DNA from: Hungatella hathewayi WAL-18680
Lineage (GTDB): Bacteria; Bacillota; Clostridia; Lachnospirales; Lachnospiraceae
Length of the DNA: 64,000 bases
Reading direction: 5' to 3'
Assembly: GCF_000235505.1 (NCBI RefSeq)
Contig: NZ_JH379028.1
Coordinates: 566,849 to 630,848, forward strand
The notes below the pieces were generated by a model that saw nothing but the letters and a program-made list of their open reading frames with translations, did no database searches and had not been told where the DNA came from. Position 1 is the stretch's first letter. Every line of letters begins with the position of its first letter. The translations under genes and the position numbers were made by a program. Below are positions 27,497 to 35,710 of this stretch, piece after piece.

Positions 27497-29089
27497 CTAA
27501 GGGGTTCCCTCCGGCAGTCCTTCCGGTCTCCGGCCTTTTCCTCCTTCCGGCAGTCCTTCCGGCCTCTCATCTCCACTGCCATCCGGCCGCTGGCCTCCCG
27601 GCCCGCCGCCCATGCCGCCTTTTCCGCCCATGGGCCTCATGCTGGCGGCTTCCGTCACTCCATTCTCATTCAGATAGGTCATGGCGCTCTCCAGCACAAA
27701 CTCCAGCTGGCTCTCCCCGGTCTCCAGCACATAGCTCTCGCCTGTCGTCAGCTCCGGCACAGCAATCACCAGCGAATTAAAGGCTTTCGCCCCGCTCCAG
27801 CGGTACAGTTCCTCACCGGCCCCATTTTTCAAAACCACTTCCGTCCCGGCCGCCTGCTCCTTAGGATAAGTCATCATCAACGCATTCTGGGTGGACCCAG
27901 CACTGACTCCCTGGGCCATCCCGCTCATTCCAAACGCTGCCAGCTGTCCGCCGGACATTTCAAACACACCGTCATAATCCAGTGCGCCGTCCCCGTTGCT
28001 GACCGGCCCGTAAACCGTCACATCGCCATCCGTCATATAGAAATTCCCATTGCTGTCAATGCCGTCGCCTTCCGCATCCACAGCAACCGTTCCCCCGCTG
28101 ATATACAGCGTCGGGGTGACATCCTCCTCATCACTGGACGCATTGATCCCATCATCCGAGGACTTGATGGAAATATCTCCGTCCGCAATCTGTATCGTTC
28201 CTCCTTCCAGCCCTTCCACGCTTTCCAGAATCTCAATCGTCCCGCCGAAAATCCCCAGATTCCCATCCGAGTGCATGCCGTCATTTCCGGCCGTAATCTC
28301 ATAACTTCCATCCAGCACCGCCAGCAAATCCTTTCCCTTAAATGCTGAGCGGGCCGACGTCACCTGGTAATTCCCACTCATCAGAATCACATTGTCCTTC
28401 CCGTTAATCCCGTGGTTAAATGCCGCATTTACCACCAGCGTCCCGGTCCCGTTAATCGTCAAATCCTTCTTGCTGAACAGTGTGGCGTTGGGCTCCTCCT
28501 TCTCCTCATCCGTATAGACAAGTCCCTCCGTGTCGGACAGCGTATTCACCGTCCCGTCCTCCAGACTTATCACCGTCTTATCCGCCTTCATCACATAAAT
28601 AGGCGCTGACTCCTCACTGTGAATCTCCACTCCATTCAGCACCAGACGCACGGTGCCCTTGTCCCCGGCATCCACCTGCACCGAGCCGTCCGACCAGCTG
28701 CCAGACAGCACATAAGTGCCGCCATCTGTGATTCTGACCACATTTCCATCCGCCTCGGCCCCATTTCCCCCTATGGAAACCGCCGCGTCCGCCAGCTTTA
28801 TGTAAGTCACGTCATCCCCGGACCAGTCCGAGTAGTAATCGTCGTCCTCCAGCTTCACCTCCGTCTCTCCAATCATAAAGGAATCTATCTTTCCGGCCCC
28901 AGCATCCGTTGGATTCCCGGATGTTCCTGCCCCATTGTTCTCTGAATTCTTCTCTGAATTGTTCTCCGCATTACTCTCTGTCTGACTCTCCGCCGTCACC
29001 GTTTTCCCGGAATGGCATCCGCTCAGAACAACGGCCGCCGCCACCAGACACACGGCCCCGGTCTTCCACCTTCTGTGTTTTGTCATCAT
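27497..29089 (-). CDS. Carbohydrate-binding-domain (DUF4353-like) beta-helix lipoprotein
   Basis: About 530 residues. The N-terminal signal with lipobox (VVLSGC) predicts a lipid-anchored surface protein. An acidic, Asn/Glu-rich linker is followed by repeated beta-helix strands (GGTYVLSGSWSDGSVQV, TINGTGTLVVN, AFKGKDLLAVLDGSYEITAG, GGTVAVDAEGDGIDSNG). The last 50 residues are a Gly/Pro/Glu-rich tail with repeated RPEGLPEG. Proteins of this kind occur with VTC and DUF4956 genes, as here. It may bind a surface polymer; a catalytic role is not evident. The start at 29089 has GGAG eight bases upstream; an ATG two codons earlier is too close to it. Confidence 0.8.
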   Translation of the reverse strand: MMTKHRRWKTGAVCLVAAAVVLSGCHSGKTVTAESQTESNAENNSEKNSENNGAGTSGNPTDAGAGKIDSFMIGETEVKLEDDDYYSDWSGDDVTYIKLADAAVSIGGNGAEADGNVVRITDGGTYVLSGSWSDGSVQVDAGDKGTVRLVLNGVEIHSEESAPIYVMKADKTVISLEDGTVNTLSDTEGLVYTDEEKEEPNATLFSKKDLTINGTGTLVVNAAFNHGINGKDNVILMSGNYQVTSARSAFKGKDLLAVLDGSYEITAGNDGMHSDGNLGIFGGTIEILESVEGLEGGTIQIADGDISIKSSDDGINASSDEEDVTPTLYISGGTVAVDAEGDGIDSNGNFYMTDGDVTVYGPVSNGDGALDYDGVFEMSGGQLAAFGMSGMAQGVSAGSTQNALMMTYPKEQAAGTEVVLKNGAGEELYRWSGAKAFNSLVIAVPELTTGESYVLETGESQLEFVLESAMTYLNENGVTEAASMRPMGGKGGMGGGPGGQRPDGSGDERPEGLPEGGKGRRPEGLPEGTP

Positions 29090-29167
29090 TTCCATAGCTC
29101 CTCTCGCCTGTCATTTGATTCTCTGCTGTTTCCAGCCAGCCTTATCCACTTTACACTGCCCGGCTCT

Positions 29168-29842
29168 CTACAATTCCTCTCTGCCGCCAATCGTTCTCCC
29201 GCAGACCACCGTCAGATTTCCATTTCTGCACCGAATCTCATCTAACATTTCCTTCTCCATCCCCGGTTCCTTCAAAAATACCCGGTAATCCAGCTCATAC
29301 ATGCTCCCCAGATTGGTCGTCTTCACCCGCTCCAGCTCCGCCGTCTTCGTAAATGCTCCAAAAATATCGTCAAACACTGTCTCATAATCCAAATTCTCCG
29401 GTATGACAATCTTCAACAGCTTTTCCCCATTCTTCTTCTCCCCAAATCCACTCTTATACAGGGCCAGCTGCACCAGACAGACCACCGCCGTGATAAACAG
29501 CGCAAAGGTCAGATACCCGGTTCCTGCCGCCAGTCCCACCGCCATGGAGAAAAAGATATTGACAATTTCTCTCGACGAGCCAGGCACCGAGCGGAACCGG
29601 ATCAGACTGAACGCTCCCAGGACTGCCACCCCGGTTCCCAGATTTCCATTGACCATCATAATCACAATCTGAATCAACACCGGCAGCATGACCAGCGTCA
29701 CCACAAAATTCTTGGAATAACTCCCGCAGGCCATATAGACCCATCCAATTACCAGCCCCAGCAGGATGGCCGCGATCACGCAGAGTCCCGCCTCGCTCAT
29801 GCTCAGACTCACTTCCCCACTGTTTAAGATACTTGTAAACAT
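29168..29842 (-). CDS. DUF4956 membrane protein
   Basis: 224 residues with four hydrophobic helices in the first 125 residues (AAILLGLVIGWVYMACG, VVTLVMLPVLIQIVIMMV, AVGLAAGTGYLTFALFI) and a conserved LIRFRSVPG loop. A soluble C-terminal ferredoxin-like part follows. The family has no fixed function but is regularly paired with VTC-type polyphosphate polymerases. It starts 19 bases inside the VTC gene, indicating coupled translation. Confidence 0.88.
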   Translation of the reverse strand: MFTSILNSGEVSLSMSEAGLCVIAAILLGLVIGWVYMACGSYSKNFVVTLVMLPVLIQIVIMMVNGNLGTGVAVLGAFSLIRFRSVPGSSREIVNIFFSMAVGLAAGTGYLTFALFITAVVCLVQLALYKSGFGEKKNGEKLLKIVIPENLDYETVFDDIFGAFTKTAELERVKTTNLGSMYELDYRVFLKEPGMEKEMLDEIRCRNGNLTVVCGRTIGGREEL

Positions 29843-30546
29843 ATTCGCTTCCTCTCTTCTTCTGTTCTCTTCTTATAATACATCCCATATTTGGAAAATG
29901 ACACCGGATAAATCTCCAGCTCTGACAATAGATGCGCCAGCCACAGCGGATACGCCTCCGGCACCTTAATCTCCATGAGATAGCGCTCTTCCTCAAACAA
30001 TAATTCCCCTTCATCTCCGGCCCGCAAATCCAGCGCTCTTTCCCGGCTCCTGATTCTCTGGTCCACGGTAAGACGCAGTTCCCCGTCTTCCTTTCCGAAA
30101 TAAGCCATCCGGTCATAGGCCAGATAAACCTTGGGTCTTGGCCGGTAATACTTCATGAAGTAATCCATTTCCTTCCTCATCTGCTTCTCCGGCAGCGGCC
30201 AGATTCCCTCCGTTACATACCGCTCCGCCTCCTCCGGTGTCATGGCCACCCTCCGTTTGTAAACAATTCCTTCCCACTTTTTCTTCAACTCCAGAAACAC
30301 CAAATCCCCGTCCCCGGGAATCCCGTAGCCCCGCAGCCGCATTTTCTCCTTGTAAGGCGGCTTGGCGAGGGAGGTTCTGATAAGAGCATCCTCCTCCGTA
30401 TCAAAGTAAATGTTTCCGATGGTGTGAAGCCCATACCGGTCCAGTTCCATATGGGGCGCCATCCCCTCCAAAAACCTCCGGTACTGCTCCCCATCCAACA
30501 GATATTTCTTCTCAATCCGCTGAAACACCTGACTGCTTTCCTGCAT
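29824..30546 (-). CDS. VTC-domain polyphosphate polymerase-like protein
   Basis: About 240 residues from the ATG at 30546, supported by AAGGAG ten bases upstream; in-frame starts up to 30576 precede it. The tunnel-fold residues expected of VTC4-like enzymes are visible: RIEKKYLL, a KMRLRGYG strand, ELKKKW, YKRRV, YDRMAY and a late MEIKVP strand. In yeast VTC4 makes inorganic polyphosphate from ATP. Bacterial versions next to DUF4956 and secreted lipoproteins may act on another phosphorylated polymer, so the substrate is uncertain. First gene of a three-gene operon. Confidence 0.85.
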   Translation of the reverse strand: MQESSQVFQRIEKKYLLDGEQYRRFLEGMAPHMELDRYGLHTIGNIYFDTEEDALIRTSLAKPPYKEKMRLRGYGIPGDGDLVFLELKKKWEGIVYKRRVAMTPEEAERYVTEGIWPLPEKQMRKEMDYFMKYYRPRPKVYLAYDRMAYFGKEDGELRLTVDQRIRSRERALDLRAGDEGELLFEEERYLMEIKVPEAYPLWLAHLLSELEIYPVSFSKYGMYYKKRTEEERKRICLQVS

Positions 30547-30670
30547 TTTTCCGGTCACTCCTTCCATCATTTCCAACTGTATGTCACATAAAAACTATAA
30601 CGGGATTTTGCGTCGAAACTTTGTAAAATCTGTGAAAAGTAAGTGAAAAACAACTTCTCTGAACCTAATA

Positions 30671-30726
30671 AGAGCCGAAACCGGCGCATTTGATTTTCTC
30701 TCCTCAAATGCTCCGATTCCAGCTCT
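30671..30726 (-). terminator. Terminator of flavin reductase gene
   Basis: A long hairpin (AGAGC arms outside, CATTTGA/TCAAATG inside) about 30-85 bases past the stop codon. No long T run, so its strength is uncertain. Confidence 0.65.
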
Positions 30727-30754
30727 CCCGCAATTCACTTAACAATCATTCATT

Positions 30755-32767
30755 TTATTTCCCAGCCGCCGCACTCTGTCCCGCAATCCGGCCAAATACG
30801 ATAATATCAGGAAGTGCATTACCACCCACACGGTTCCCGGCATGGATACCGCCGGTTACCTCGCCGGCCGCATAAAGACCGGGAATTACATTTCCGTCCA
30901 CATCCAGTACCTGAGCGTCAGTGTTAATCTCCAGACCGCCCATAGTATGGTGGATAGATGGCTTTCTTGGTGTGGCCCAGAACGGACCCACATCAATCTT
31001 GCCGCCCAGCTTCACCTTCTGGAAATCTTCATCCACACCGCTCTCGCAATAGCTGTTGTATTTCTCGATCTCGGCCACCAGAACATCCGCGTCACAGCCA
31101 ATCTGCTCTGCCAGACCCTCCAGGGTGTCAGAAGTCAGCACGCTTCCGTCCGCAATCAGGGAGTCGATATCATTTCCCCAGCTGTTCTGTCCGCCACGCT
31201 GTGGATTGCCTGCGGACTCCTGGTCACAGATAATGTAGAACATGCCGTCTGTCTGCTCCAGCGCCGCCTTTGCCAGCACGTCGCGGCTCTCATACTCGGA
31301 GACAAAACGTTTTCCCTCTTTGTTCACGAATACCTGCTCCTCCGCACTGCCCCACAGGCCGCCGGAGAGGGAACCGGTCTCCGGATGGGAACTCGGCATC
31401 AACTGGATATATCCCATGCCAACCAGGTTGGCGCCTGCCTCCTTGCCCATGACAATTCCGTCTCCGGTTGCCAGAGCTGTGTTGGTCGTCGGCATATCCT
31501 CCGTCAAAACACCCCAGTAATTATCATACTCCATCGCCATGGAAGGATTGGCTCCGTAACCGCCGGTGGCCATAATCACACCGTTGCCGGCATGCAGCGT
31601 CACCTTCGTTCCGTCCGCCTGCTCCGCTTCCACGCCTGTCACTCTGCCGTCCTCCACAATCAGCTTCTTGCCGGCAGTATCCATCATGATTTCCACGCCA
31701 TTCTTCTTGCACTCTTTTTCCAGTGGGGAAATGAAGCCGTGTCCCACCGATGTGCTCAGGCTGTGCATACGCGGCCACAAACCGCCAAGCACGGTGCCAA
31801 TATTGTCGGTAATCTCCGTCTCCTCGTCGCCGCTTACCAGCCACTCCAATGCATCCAGGGACTGGGTGGTCAGGGTGTTGACCAAATCAAAATTGCCATG
31901 GATTTCCGTGCCGTCCAGGCCGGTTCTTGCCCCGCCCTTGTAGGTCTGATAAGTATGAAGTTCCACCGTATCGAACAGCTTGCTGGTGTCCCCGGCCAGA
32001 TATTCGGTAATCTGTCCCTTCAGAGTCTTCAGCGTCTCCCGGTACTCCTCGGCCACCTCCTTCTCATCCAGCTCCAGAATTCCCTTCAACTCCGCAATCT
32101 GGGAATCATCCATATCGACTGCCGCCTGGCGGACTTCATCCACCGCGTTGTAAGCGCCGCCTGCACGAAGGGTGTTGCCGCCCAGTGCGGAACCTTTCTC
32201 AATCAGAATCACGCTTGTACCGTTTGCAGACGCGCTGACTGCCGCCGCCAGACCGGCGCCGCCTCCGCCGATGACCACAACATCCGCGGTCTTCTCAATA
32301 TCTTCTCCGGCCGTCTTTGCCGCCGCTTCTTTTCCCTTCAGGGCTTCCACATCACCGCCAGCCTGGGCCACACAGTCGGCCACCGCCGCAAGCACGGCCT
32401 CACTGGTGATGGTTGCGCCGCTGACAGCGTCCACATTTAAGGTCTGTCCTGCTACAATCTCCTCCGGAATTCTGGTCAATGCCGGGTCCGCCAGTCCTGC
32501 CGTCTCCTTATTCTCGCCGATGGTGACAGACAGAATCTCTGTCTCACTGAACTCCACCGTTACCGGAATCAGACCGCCATTTCCCTGCTGCTCGGACGTA
32601 TAGGTGCCCGGTGTATAAAGCGCTTCCCCCTGGCTTTCCGTCTCCGTCTGTGCCGCTGTCGTTGTCTCTGTCATGGCCGTGTCCGCTTTTTTGGAACAGC
32701 CTGCCATCGATACCATCATTGCCGCCGTCAAAGCCGCCGCTATGATTTTCTTCATGCTCTTTTTCAT
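30755..32767 (-). CDS. Exported FMN/FAD-dependent reductase of the fumarate-reductase/urocanate-reductase type
   Basis: 670 residues. A signal peptide with lipobox (MVSMAGCSKK) anchors it outside the cell. Residues about 50-140 are an FMN-binding domain with the DAVSGAT motif whose Thr takes FMN covalently from an ApbE transferase. The rest is a FAD-binding fumarate-reductase-like domain (VVVIGGGGAGLAAA, HTMGGLEI, GNRVGGNAL). Such proteins use extracellular electron acceptors (fumarate, urocanate, cinnamates) in anaerobic respiration. The acceptor cannot be read from the sequence. A CRP/FNR-like palindrome lies in its promoter, and a Crp/Fnr gene lies just upstream at the end of the nucleoside operon. 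Confidence 0.93.
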   Translation of the reverse strand: MKKSMKKIIAAALTAAMMVSMAGCSKKADTAMTETTTAAQTETESQGEALYTPGTYTSEQQGNGGLIPVTVEFSETEILSVTIGENKETAGLADPALTRIPEEIVAGQTLNVDAVSGATITSEAVLAAVADCVAQAGGDVEALKGKEAAAKTAGEDIEKTADVVVIGGGGAGLAAAVSASANGTSVILIEKGSALGGNTLRAGGAYNAVDEVRQAAVDMDDSQIAELKGILELDEKEVAEEYRETLKTLKGQITEYLAGDTSKLFDTVELHTYQTYKGGARTGLDGTEIHGNFDLVNTLTTQSLDALEWLVSGDEETEITDNIGTVLGGLWPRMHSLSTSVGHGFISPLEKECKKNGVEIMMDTAGKKLIVEDGRVTGVEAEQADGTKVTLHAGNGVIMATGGYGANPSMAMEYDNYWGVLTEDMPTTNTALATGDGIVMGKEAGANLVGMGYIQLMPSSHPETGSLSGGLWGSAEEQVFVNKEGKRFVSEYESRDVLAKAALEQTDGMFYIICDQESAGNPQRGGQNSWGNDIDSLIADGSVLTSDTLEGLAEQIGCDADVLVAEIEKYNSYCESGVDEDFQKVKLGGKIDVGPFWATPRKPSIHHTMGGLEINTDAQVLDVDGNVIPGLYAAGEVTGGIHAGNRVGGNALPDIIVFGRIAGQSAAAGK

Positions 32768-32812
32768 AAATCTCCCTCCGTCTTTTTGTAATATCCTGCA
32801 TGATACCCAGCT

Positions 32813-32856
32813 ATTTTACAAAAAGTCCGGACCTGGTTTCTGTGTCGGACAACACA
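32813..32856 (-). promoter_or_regulatory. CRP/FNR-type operator and promoter of the flavin reductase gene
   Basis: TGTGT-N6-ACACA (32841-32856) has the symmetry of a CRP/FNR family site. A -10-like TAAAAT (32813-32818, minus strand) would put the transcript start near 32806 and the site's centre at about -42, the classical position for activation overlapping the -35 region. There is no good -35 box, as expected for an activator-dependent promoter. Confidence 0.65.
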
Positions 32857-32911
32857 GTTTAGCAAAATTCTGATATTTTTTTAACAATTAAAATCCATAA
32901 AAACGGGCTGT

Positions 32912-33577
32912 CTACATATTGACCAGCCCGCCAAGTTTCTCCCTATCCACAATTTTCACTTTTCCACGCCCTGTCTCCACAATCCCTTCCTGCTTCAGCT
33001 GCTTTAAGCACCGGGCCACATTGCTGCGCTCCAGCCCCACATACATGGATATTTCCTCCTGGGAAATGTGAATGACGTCGGCCCCTCTGGCCATGGACAT
33101 GTCAAACAACAGATTGCACACCCGCTTCTTCCCATCACAAAACAGGGCATCCCTCAAATCACAGAGAAGGGATGCCGATAAATTCTCATAAAACCCCAGC
33201 AGTTTCAGCGTCAGTTCCGGCTCGCTCCTCAGAAGATTCATAAACGCCGTCTCATCGTAAGCCAGCATCCGCACCGTGGGATAGGGCTCCGTATAAAAGC
33301 ACTGGGAAGCCCGGGACAGCATGCTTTTGGAATAAAGCTGCAAAAAACTTCCACGTTTCAGCACCGCCCCAATCTTCTCCGCGCCTCCGGGGCCGGATAC
33401 CATCAGGCGGCACTGGCCGTCCACGATGTAATACCCGGCATATCCCAATTCCCTCATCTCTTCATAGGTTATGATTTGTTCCATCAACAGTTCACAGGTG
33501 GCCAGACGCTTTAGCAGCGGCTCATAACCGGTAAAATCATTTTTTAAATCTCTATATGAATGTCCCTTTTCACCCAT
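32912..33577 (-). CDS. Crp/Fnr family transcriptional regulator
   Basis: 221 residues: a cyclic-nucleotide-binding-like beta-roll (about 20-125) and a C-terminal winged helix (ISQEEISMYVGLERSNVARCLKQLKQEGIVETGRGKVKI). No cysteine cluster of the FNR type is seen, so an Fe-S sensor is unlikely. Its ATG comes one base after the stop of the preceding permease gene, so it is the last gene of the nucleoside-transporter operon. It is also adjacent to the flavin reductase gene whose promoter has a matching palindrome. Confidence 0.9.
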   Translation of the reverse strand: MGEKGHSYRDLKNDFTGYEPLLKRLATCELLMEQIITYEEMRELGYAGYYIVDGQCRLMVSGPGGAEKIGAVLKRGSFLQLYSKSMLSRASQCFYTEPYPTVRMLAYDETAFMNLLRSEPELTLKLLGFYENLSASLLCDLRDALFCDGKKRVCNLLFDMSMARGADVIHISQEEISMYVGLERSNVARCLKQLKQEGIVETGRGKVKIVDREKLGGLVNM

Positions 33578-33578
33578 A

Positions 33579-34562
33579 CTACCGCTCTTCCCTAAAATAC
33601 GGAAGTCCCAGACTTCCCGGCGGCTGGTTCTCCCGCTTCTTCCGGAAGCTGGTGATAATCAGCACCACAATCGTTACCACATAAGGCAGCATTTTAAATA
33701 TCTCCTGGGTGCTTCTGCCAAGCCCCGGAATATACAGATATAAAATGTAGAGTCCGCCAAACAGAATCGAGCCCCAAATCGCATTGACCGGTTTCCACAG
33801 CGCGAAGATAACCAGCGCGATGGCCAGCCACCCTCTGTCGCCGAATCCATTGTTGGTCCAGGTGCCGCCGGAGTACTCCATGACGAAGTACAGTCCGCCG
33901 ATGCCGCTGATGCCGCTGCCAATGCAGGTCGCCAGGTATTTGTATCTGGTCACGCTGATGCCGGCCGCGTCCGCCGTTCCCGGGTTTTCGCCTACGGCAC
34001 GCAGGTTCAGACCCTTTCTGGTCTTTGTCAGAAACCACCCCAGCGCCACCGCCAGCACGATACACAGATAGGTCAAAAATCCGTAGGAGAAGAACACATC
34101 ACCAATGACTCCAAGCTTCGACAGCCCCGGAATCTTCGCGTTGTACGCCGCCCCGGTGGCCGCCACGGATATCTGGCCCACACCGCCGGCCAGCTGGGAT
34201 AAGGAGCCGCCAAAGAAGTTGCCAAATCCCACGCCAAAGGTCGTCAGCGCCAGGCCGGTCACGTTCTGGTTGGCTCTCAGCGTAATCGTCAGCACACTGT
34301 AAATCAGGCCGCCCACCACCGCGCAGGCAAAGGCGCACACAAAGGAGATCAGCAGCCCCACGAGCCCGCTGGGATTTTCCACGGCATTTTCATAGAAAAA
34401 TGCTCCCATCAGCCCGGCGATACCGCCCATATACATAATCCCCGGCACGCCCAGGTTCAGATTGCCGGACTTCTCCGTCACAATCTCCCCCAGCGCCCCG
34501 TAAAGAATCCCGATGCCCTGGGCAATCGCTTTCTGAATAAAAATAACAATCAATCCCATCAT
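33579..34562 (-). CDS. BMP-type nucleoside ABC transporter permease 2
   Basis: 327 residues, about eight to nine membrane helices, with the family pattern GEIVTEKSGNLNLGVPGIMYMGG near the N-terminus and a conserved GENPGTADAAGI loop that contacts the ATPase. It pairs with the 382-residue permease, whose stop codon and this start overlap by one base. Relatives import nucleosides (BmpDEFG, NupNOPQ-like). Confidence 0.93.
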   Translation of the reverse strand: MMGLIVIFIQKAIAQGIGILYGALGEIVTEKSGNLNLGVPGIMYMGGIAGLMGAFFYENAVENPSGLVGLLISFVCAFACAVVGGLIYSVLTITLRANQNVTGLALTTFGVGFGNFFGGSLSQLAGGVGQISVAATGAAYNAKIPGLSKLGVIGDVFFSYGFLTYLCIVLAVALGWFLTKTRKGLNLRAVGENPGTADAAGISVTRYKYLATCIGSGISGIGGLYFVMEYSGGTWTNNGFGDRGWLAIALVIFALWKPVNAIWGSILFGGLYILYLYIPGLGRSTQEIFKMLPYVVTIVVLIITSFRKKRENQPPGSLGLPYFREER

Positions 34563-35710
34563 CAGCCCTCCTTACGTCTGCCGCGCAGCTCTACTTTATA
34601 ATTGATAAAAAATTCACTACCCAGAATGAAGAACAGGATGATTCCGGTGATGACATCGGAAGCATTTTCATTCAGATTGAACTGGGATGCAATCTGCATG
34701 GCCCCCTTCTGCATAAACACCAGGAAGAAGGACACCAAAATCATGGCAAAGGCGTTGAACTTGGAAAGCCAGGCCACGATAATCGCCGTGAACCCCCGCC
34801 CGCCGGCCGTGCTGGTGGAGATGGTGTGGCTGGCTCCGCTGACCAGAATAAATCCGGCGATTCCGCAAATGCCGCCGGAGATGGCCATGGTCCGCATAAT
34901 CACCTTTTTCACATTGATTCCCACGTATTTGGCCGTGTTCTCGCTCTCGCCGACCACCGCAATCTCGTAGCCCTGCTTGCTGTATTTCAGATAAATATAC
35001 ATGCCCAGGGTGAGGGCCAGCACAATCACCACGTTCCACCCGTAGGTCATCCCAAACAGGGACGGCAGCCATCCGGCCTTGGACGCCGAGTTGATGATGC
35101 CCACCGTATTGGAGCCGGAAGGATTTTCCCAGAACACGATACAGAAGGTGACAATCTGCATGGCCACGTAATTCAGCATCAGCGTGAACAGCGTTTCGTT
35201 GGTATTCCAGACCGCCTTAAAAATAGAAGGAATCAGTCCCCACACCATGCCGGCTGCAATACTGCACACAATCATCACCAGAAACATCAGCCAGGTAGGC
35301 ATGGAATCGCCGCCGTATATCATCACGGCCGCCGTCGCCACGCCGCCTACCAGCACCTGTCCCTCGGCCCCGATGTTCCAGAACCGCATCTTAAATGCCG
35401 GCGTCAGGCCGATGGCGATGCACAGCAGCACCATGGCGTCTCTTATGGTCACCCAGGTCCGTCTGGACGTCCCCACGGCCCCGCTGAAAATTGCTTTATA
35501 TACCTCGATGGGATTTAATTTTGTCAGCCCGAATATCACAACCGCGCAGACCACCAGTGACAGCAGCACCGCAATCAGGCGGATGGTCCAGGCCTTCCAC
35601 ATGGGAATCTCGTCCCGCTTTGCAATGTGGGCCAATGGCTCCCGGTTAAGTCCCGCCATGACCGGCTGTCCGCTGCTCCCGCCTATTCCATTTTCCACAC
35701 CTTTACTCAT
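34562..35710 (-). CDS. BMP-type nucleoside ABC transporter permease 1
   Basis: 382 residues with an N-terminal cytoplasmic extension of about 45 residues and roughly ten membrane helices. The family features GLTPAFKMRFWNIGAEGQ and the EAA-like loop VVGESENTAKYVGIN are present. It begins eight bases before the end of the ATPase gene. Together with the second permease it forms the membrane channel. Confidence 0.93.
   Translation of the reverse strand: MSKGVENGIGGSSGQPVMAGLNREPLAHIAKRDEIPMWKAWTIRLIAVLLSLVVCAVVIFGLTKLNPIEVYKAIFSGAVGTSRRTWVTIRDAMVLLCIAIGLTPAFKMRFWNIGAEGQVLVGGVATAAVMIYGGDSMPTWLMFLVMIVCSIAAGMVWGLIPSIFKAVWNTNETLFTLMLNYVAMQIVTFCIVFWENPSGSNTVGIINSASKAGWLPSLFGMTYGWNVVIVLALTLGMYIYLKYSKQGYEIAVVGESENTAKYVGINVKKVIMRTMAISGGICGIAGFILVSGASHTISTSTAGGRGFTAIIVAWLSKFNAFAMILVSFFLVFMQKGAMQIASQFNLNENASDVITGIILFFILGSEFFINYKVELRGRRKEG

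Noticed and set aside
29454-30116. 220-codon minus-strand frame overlapping VTC and DUF4956 genes
   Set aside because: It is the out-of-frame shadow of two clear overlapping genes and has no domain pattern.
30842-32440. 532-codon plus-strand frame opposite the flavin reductase gene
   Set aside because: Antisense shadow caused by GC-rich codons; the minus-strand protein has all family motifs.
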